From NCBI GenBank assembly GCA_905221605.1, contig CAJNDS010000746.1, forward strand, positions 705,461 through 769,460: a DNA stretch of 64,000 nucleotides. Reading direction: 5' to 3'. Under the pieces are notes generated by a model that was not told the DNA's origin, did no database searches, and saw only the letters and a list, made by a program, of their open reading frames with translations. The first letter of the stretch is position 1. Each line of letters starts with the position of its first letter. Positions 59,265-64,000 of the stretch are shown piece by piece. A program made the position numbers and the translations under genes. The stretch is from Symbiodinium natans (lineage: Eukaryota > Sar > Dinophyceae > Suessiales > Symbiodiniaceae).

Positions 59265-59639
59265 CTGGTTGACGATGAGTTGCCAGTTTTTTAGGGTTTA
59301 GGGTTTAGGGTTTAGGGTTTAGGGCTAGGGTTTAGGGCTTACCCGGGCAGGTGCACAAGGACCCTGAACCCGGGCTCCCCTACACCAAAGCCCCAATCAC
59401 TCAGCCCTAAAGCCAAAGCCCGAGACCCAAACGGTCCAAAACTCCAACCCACTTGGGTTTAGGGTTTAGGGCTAGAGTTTAGGGTTTAGGGTTTAGGGTC
59501 AGAGTTTAGGGTTTAGGGTCAGAGTTTAGGGTTTAGGGTTAGAGATTAGGGTCTAGGGTTATGCTCCCAAAGTAGTTGTGTCATCCCCTTGGGGGGAGGT
59601 CTAGGTATCTCCCACATTCGGCTTGGGGGCTTGCCCTAA

Positions 59640-60035
59640 ACCCTAAACCCTTAAACCGTAAAACCCAAAAAACCCTCAAACCCTCAAACCCTAAACCCTA
59701 AACCCTAAAACCCTAAAACCTTAAAACCCTAAAACCCTAAAACCCCAAAACCCGAAAACCCGAAAACCCTAAACCCCCAAACCCTAAAACCCCAAAACCC
59801 CAAAACCCTAAAACCCTAAACCCTAAAACCCCAAAACCCAAAACCTTAAAACCCCAAAACCCTAAAACCCTAAAACCCTAAAACCCCAAAACCCTAAAAC
59901 CCTAAAACCCAAAACCCCAAAACCCTAAAACCCTAAAACGCCAAAACCCTAAAACCCAAAAACTCTAAAACCCCAAAACCCCAAAACCCGAAAAACCCTG
60001 AACCCTAAAACTCTAAAACCCTAAACCCTCAACCC
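59640..60035 (-). repeat. CCCTAAAA/CCCCAAAA array
   Basis: About 390 bp dominated by 8-bp CCCTAAAA and CCCCAAAA units, distinct from the 7-bp arrays elsewhere. Confidence 0.9.
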
Positions 60036-60165
60036 AACCCGCGATGGACTCCGGACTTTTGGATTTGGGCAGTGAAAATCAGACGCCAAGGTTCAGGCTG
60101 CAGGGTCTATAGGCTTTACAGTTTGACTCAACATCCCTCCTCAGTTGAGGTTTCAGATGCTACTC

Positions 60166-60284
60166 CGAAGAACCCAATACCCCTTACTCAAGGTGTATAT
60201 ATATATATATACCTTAGATCATACAGGGGTCCTGAATATGACTTAAGGTAAATTCCTTAATTAAGGGGTATTGGGCTCTCTGGG
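60166..60284. repeat. Hairpin element F1, diverged
   Basis: AACCCAATACCCCTTA left, TAAGGGGTATTGGGCTCTC right, with a TATATATA centre-left. Confidence 0.75.
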
Positions 60285-60340
60285 TTTGTCGAACACGAGG
60301 CATGGCCTGGGTGCCACCGCACGGGGCCGCCCAGAAACTA

Positions 60341-60470
60341 GGGGTTTTGCCTTGGACCCTTAAGGTTGTACCCTTGGGTGTTGGGGACCCTTTTTAAAGA
60401 TCCTCAAGGTAGTATAAGGGCCATATTAGGAGTACATTAAGGGGAACCTTCAGGGGTACAACCTTAGGGG
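60341..60470. repeat. Hairpin element F5
   Basis: GGGGTTTTGCCTTGGACCC left, GGGGTACAACCTTAGGGG right; intact. Confidence 0.75.
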
Positions 60471-60793
60471 TACGAGTCAACATCCCACTTCGCTTCGGCA
60501 ACTTCGGCCCTGAACCCTAAAACCCTAAACCCCTAAAACCCCAAACCCTGGCTATGAGGCAGATCCTTTTGGTCAATCAAAGCCCGACGCCTTGAACCTC
60601 CTTATTCATAGGATCCCCCCTTGCCCCCAGGTGGCCCCTGAATTGAGGCTCCTTAAGCGTAAATTGCGCGTCACGACGGGGGCACCCTGGTGTGGGAGAT
60701 TTAGGGTTTAGGGTTTAGGATTTAGGGTTAAGGGTTTAGGGTCTGGGGTTTAGGGTTTAGGGTTTCGGGCCCTTGGCATGTGCGGGTGCCCAC

Positions 60794-60859
60794 CCTGGCA
60801 TCCAACTTCTTGTCTTGCTTCCCCATGTGGGCCACTTGACGGCACAGCGCATCCAGTGC
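60794..60859 (-). CDS. Exon, second half of the RII-alpha/Dpy-30-like segment
   Basis: 22 codons, ALDALCRQVAHMGKQDKKL then DAR, acceptor GCGTCCGCAG and donor AGG|GTGGGC, phase 0 both ends. Follows the exon at 61987 exactly in phase. Confidence 0.75.
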
Positions 60860-61309
60860 CTGCGGACGCAGGAAGCTCCCCGAAACCTAGCCATCCTCTT
60901 TTCTTAGGGTCGCTAAACCCCGAACCCTAAACCCTAAACTCTAAACCCTAAACCCTAAACCCTAAACCCTAAACGCTAAACGCTAAACCCTAAACCGAAA
61001 CCCTAGACCCTTAGGGCCGTTACGTGGCCCCTTAATTGGGGGAACACGACTATACGCCTGAAATACCCTACAGATTGAGGGAGGCATGTAAGTTCCCTCA
61101 GATCTTTCTGAGCCCAGGCGCCCTATCTGGGTCTAGGGTTTAGGGCTCTCTAGCCCTAAACCCTAAACCCTAAACCCGAAACCCAAACCCTAAACCCCAA
61201 AAACGCTTCCTGGCGGAGTTCCCAAGGCACGCTTTGAGAGTCGCAAGGAGGTCTGGAAAAGGAACCGAAAAGTTTAAAGCGTACCCAAGAGCAACCTAGG
61301 AATAAAAAG

Positions 61310-61358
61310 GGTTTAGGGTTTAGGGTTTAGGGTTAGGGTTTAGGGTTTAGGGTTTAGG
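61310..61358 (+). repeat. TTTAGGG array between two similar segments
   Basis: ACCCAAGAGCAACCTAGGAA lies left of the array and ACCCAAGAGGAAGCTAGGAA right of it. Confidence 0.7.
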
Positions 61359-61554
61359 GCGACCCAAGAGGAAGCTAGGAATGCGAAAGGGTGCCCTTTT
61401 TGGTTTACAGGGGGCTTCTAAGGCAACCTAAACCCTAAACCCTAAACCCTAAACCCTAAACCCTAAACAACCTAAACCCTTAAGAGATGGGAATATGGGC
61501 CCACTCTGGGTCCTAAAAACACTTCGAGCCATGAAGCGCTGGGGAGATTTTCTG

Positions 61555-61620
61555 GGTTTAGGGTTTAGGGTTTAGGGTTTAGGGTTTAGGGTTTAGGGTT
61601 TAGGGTTTAGGGTTTGGGCG
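61555..61620 (+). repeat. TTTAGGG array
   Basis: About nine perfect units. Confidence 0.9.
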
Positions 61621-61926
61621 GTGTGGGCTTCAGAACGTTTCAGGTTCAGGGTTTAGGGTTTAGGGTTTAGGGTTCGGGGTTTTGGGTCTACGGTCTAGGG
61701 TTTAGGGTGGCATTTCAGGGCTCAGTGCAGGCGATGGCCCCTGCAACTACAGCCCTGAGATGGGAGCTGTGAAGCGAAAGCCCCCGAGCTCTGAAGCCAA
61801 AGTAGGGCCGTAGGGGATCCGAAGCACGGGCCCGTGATTAGGGTCCCTTGAAAATCCTTTTAAACAAGGCCCATGGTTCCAACTTAGGCAAAGCCCCCCC
61901 CCTCCCCCCCACCCCCACCCGCATAC

Positions 61927-61987
61927 CCGAGCCTGCACTAGCACCGGCAGAAGAGACTCCGTCAGGTAGATGTCGAAGTCGGGAAAT
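61927..61987 (-). CDS. Exon, RII-alpha/Dpy-30-like segment
   Basis: One base plus 20 codons, FPDFDIYLTESLLPVL then VQAR, acceptor CTGTATGAG and donor CGG|GTATGC. Y-L-x-x-x-L-L-P-V-L-V-Q-A continuing into L-D-A-L-C in the next exon resembles the first and second helices of RII-alpha/Dpy-30-type dimerisation domains, common in flagellar and anchoring proteins. Homology was judged by eye. Confidence 0.75.
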
Positions 61988-62146
61988 CTCATACAGCAGG
62001 TTCTAGGTTTAGGGCCCGGGGTATACGCTTCAGGGTTCAAGGTTTGGGGTTTAGGGTTCAGGGTTTGGCTTCGGGTTTAGGGCGCAAGGTTACCCTAAAC
62101 CCTAAACCCCGCTTGAGGGTTTACAAGCAACGTGGGAGGCTGGCGC

Positions 62147-62337
62147 ATAAGGTCATTTCTTGAAATGATTATTGATATTTTTATGTTATCTTCATTTATG
62201 GGTATATTTATTATTATAAATGATGGATATTTTGGTGACATATTTAATCAATATAGTGTTCGTGATACAATCTTATTGCGTGCATTTATAAGTGTCAATG
62301 GTAATGGTTTAATTGCATTATTATTAATATTATAAGG
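62147..62337 (+). other. Very AT-rich island, possible organellar insert
   Basis: About 185 bp of roughly 25% GC in GC-rich DNA. It opens a hydrophobic frame (MIIDIFMLSSFMGIFII, ..., DTILLRAFISVNGNGL) ending in TAA at 62333. ATAAGG occurs at both edges (62147-62152, 62332-62337). Composition and hydrophobicity suggest mitochondrial or plastid origin, but no gene was identified. Confidence 0.45.
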
Positions 62338-63056
62338 ACGCTGGGGGTTTGGGTGACTGCTGGGGTCTGGGGATGTATAGCAGGAAACATATGGCTGGCA
62401 TCCCGCGAAGTCACCCTATGTGCCAGTCACCTTTTGGTTAAACCATATTAACCATGGTTTTGGCACACGTGGATGGCATATTCGACCCAAAACTGTGTCC
62501 ATGGCGGTCTAGGACTGATCCAACACAAACGGTTGGCACATATGGAGGACATCTTACATATTCAAACACCTTATGCCTTGTGCCAATCTGAGGTTAGGGT
62601 TGGGCTTTTGTTTAGGTGAAGCTATCGGCTGAAGCCCTAAATCTGGGTTTAGGGCACTTAGAGGGTTTAAGATGATCAGATGTTTGGGGATTTCGGCTTT
62701 GTCGGGGTAGGGCTTTGGGTTTTGAAGATTCTAAGTTCGGGTCTCATAGTGTTTTTCCGGTTTAGAATAAGCGTTGGGACCAGGATGTCCTTGGAGTCAG
62801 ACATGTTTGTCTTTCCGCGCCAGATTAAAAGCTAAACCGCAAACGACAAAAAACCTAGACACTAAACCCGAATCGGTTTAGCATGTCCTGGTGATTTTCA
62901 TTGTTCATCAACTGCTGAAGCCACATAGACACATAGAGTTCAGGGCTTCTGGTTTATTTAAGGTTTAGGGTTTAGGCTCTATGTAGGGGTTGGGAAGGGG
63001 ATGTAAGCATGCTCGAAGGCCCCTTTATGCTCTCAGCCCTCAGAGGCGCAGCTGAC
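62338..63056. other. Intron-like sequence
   Basis: Largely unique, few telomere-type units. It lies between exons at 63057 and 61987 and belongs to that intron together with the AT-rich island. Confidence 0.5.
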
Positions 63057-63321
63057 GCGCTGGAAGCTGGAGGCAACAAGTCGGACTCTGCAAAAGGAGG
63101 CGCCCCTTGCATGAAGTTAAAGCCCGGCCCGCTTATCTCCTGCAGCCTCCTGTCCACCTTCTCACGAAGTGGGATCTCCACGTTCGGCTTGTCAGACGAA
63201 AGCAGCTGACCAACTATCTCCGGGATCTTCAGCCCCTTCTTTTGTACTTTGCCAGTCTCCCACTCGGCAAGCTTCGTCAACATCTCGACTTTGGCCTCTG
63301 CAGCTGCCCGGGGGCGTCGGA
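63057..63321 (-). CDS. Second exon of the region C gene
   Basis: About 88 codons: AKVEMLTKLAEWETGKV, QKKGLKIPEIVGQLLSSD, KPNVEIPLREKVDRRLQE, ISGPGFNFMQGAPPFAES, DLLPPASS. Several acceptors (TAAG at 63322, CAG inside) all keep the phase-1 frame of the first exon. The donor GC|GTCAGC joins in phase 2 to 61987. Longest clear exon in the window; the family was not recognised. Confidence 0.8.
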
Positions 63322-63370
63322 CTTAGGGTTTAGGGAGTTTAGGGATTAAGGTTTCAAGCGTCGGGCTTAC

Positions 63371-63431
63371 CCCATTTGTAAGAGGTAGAGGGCCAGCCGA
63401 AGCCGTAGAGGGGGGTAGTAGGGGAAGCCAT
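63371..63431 (-). CDS. First coding exon of the region C gene
   Basis: ATG at 63431, then MASPTTPLYGFGWPSTSYKW and a consensus GG|GTAAGC donor in phase 1. The following intron is only about 50-75 nt. A CTAAGGCAG just upstream (63475) could be a trans- or cis-splice acceptor in the leader. A second frame (FAHTSKASVPLAFDHGF) is open but does not match the next exon's phase. Confidence 0.7.
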
Positions 63432-63579
63432 GATCAAAGGCGAGAGGCACGCTGGCTTTGGAAGTGTGTGCGAACTGCCTTAGCTAGGCTTCTCTGCCTT
63501 CCGCGGGTGATTGCACTGCACAGAATAGGGGAAGTCAATCACGAACGACGCTATGAACACGGCACCGGCGGCTGGCAGC

Positions 63580-63648
63580 CAAACCCTGAACCCTAAACCC
63601 TAAACCCTGAACCCTAAACCCTAAACCCTGAACCCTAAACCCTTCGCA
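63580..63648 (-). repeat. CCCTAAA/CCCTGAA array
   Basis: Alternating CCCTGAA and CCCTAAA units. Confidence 0.85.
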
Positions 63649-63700
63649 ACACGCCGAACAAGTGCAAACTTTGCCATGCTCAGGTCGACCAAGCTCTAGT
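63646..63700 (-). CDS. Possible exon, Cys-rich
   Basis: LGRPEHGKVCTCSACCEG after a GACTAGAG acceptor, ending at a GG|GTTTAGGG donor. It lies upstream of the region C ATG, so it may be the 3' part of the next gene or a leader exon. Confidence 0.4.
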
Positions 63701-63709
63701 CAACCCAAC

Positions 63710-63808
63710 AGGATGGCCCCTAAAACCCTCTGAAAAATATTCCTGAATATGATGCTCTTAAACCCAAATAAGGGAAAATGTAAAATGTCCCAAGGGCCTA
63801 CCTAGACA
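63710..63808. repeat. Repeat family F12, copy 3
   Basis: CCCTCTGAAAAATATTCC...CCCAAATAAGGGAAAATG...GTCCCAAGGGCCTACC. Confidence 0.6.
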
Positions 63809-64000
63809 CTGTCCTGGTTCAAGGAGGGAAGCCAAGAAGTATATCTAAGTAATAAAATGATTAAAAATATAAATAGAGTAATGAAATGATTAAAAAATAT
63901 AAATATATAGAGAACCTAGGAATTTAAGAAGGGTTTGGGGCTTAGGGTTTGGGGTTTCGAGTTTTGGGTTTAGGGTGGTGGCCCGAAGGTTAACCTAGGA

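Larger units (their letters stand above)
50741..63431 (-). other. Region C: RII-alpha/Dpy-30-like protein gene
   Basis: Coherent joins: 63371-63321, 63057-61987, 61927-60859, 60794-59125, 59042-58210, 58163-57300, 57240-57008, and 55923-55532. From 54.9 kb to 50.7 kb exons are likely but joins are uncertain. It may end near 54.5 kb (a TAG in the exon at 54507) or continue. Confidence 0.5.

Noticed and set aside
31766-63431. A single gene spanning regions B and C
   Set aside because: Possible, but the microsatellite-rich, telomere-repeat-poor 48.2-50.5 kb stretch and a candidate stop at 54506 make two genes more likely; not decided.
1-64000. rRNA, tRNA or snRNA genes
   Set aside because: No segment with a recognisable rRNA core, tRNA A/B boxes or snRNA signature was seen by eye; a tRNAscan/Infernal run would settle it.

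Overview
The window looks like nuclear DNA of a protist with plant-type (TTTAGGG) telomere repeats. A dinoflagellate or close alveolate relative fits best, for four reasons. Coding sequence is cut into many GC-rich exons of about 30-240 bp. Nearly all convincing exons read on the minus strand, a one-way gene order. Many introns seem to start with GC instead of GT. The spaces between exons are filled with short runs of TTTAGGG/CCCTAAA and with small hairpin repeats. Chromerids or other TTTAGGG lineages cannot be excluded. No bacterial-style genes, rRNA, tRNA or CRISPR were seen.

Layout, in minus-strand transcription order (right to left). (1) 63.43-50.74 kb: a gene that starts with ATG at 63431. 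It carries a helical segment and then a segment resembling an RII-alpha/Dpy-30-type dimerisation fold split across exons at 61.95 and 60.86 kb. Shorter exons follow, one with a likely membrane helix (50.8 kb). (2) 50.7-48.0 kb: a stretch almost without telomere repeats, holding microsatellites and a minisatellite, possibly a gene boundary. (3) 47.9-31.77 kb: an ankyrin-repeat and coiled-coil protein. Five consecutive exons (47.90 to 46.41 kb) join in phase, and the last plausible exon ends with a stop at 31766. (4) 31.3-5.87 kb: another long series of short minus-strand exons, product unknown. (5) 3.29-2.09 kb: a compact gene of unknown function free of telomere repeats. (6) 79-1: the first exon of an ARV1-like lipid-homeostasis gene that leaves the window.

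At least ten families of short (about 60-240 bp) repeats, most of them imperfect hairpins, lie between exons. None has a transposase, so they look like non-autonomous (MITE- or introner-like) elements. Some are nested, and at least four carry a telomere-type array between their two arms. Telomere-type arrays sit directly at several splice sites, where the repeat itself appears to supply the donor (GTTTAGGG). Many exons have CCCTAAA on the left and TTTAGGG on the right, so introns often begin with TTTAGGG and end with CCCTAAA and could fold back on themselves. This is the most unusual property of the window.

Limits: exons were found by eye from open frame, splice-site dinucleotides and protein-like composition. 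GC-rich exons are often open in two or three frames or on both strands, and exon phases agree in some runs but not everywhere. Exon ends and gene joins are hypotheses unless a phase-coherent chain is stated.
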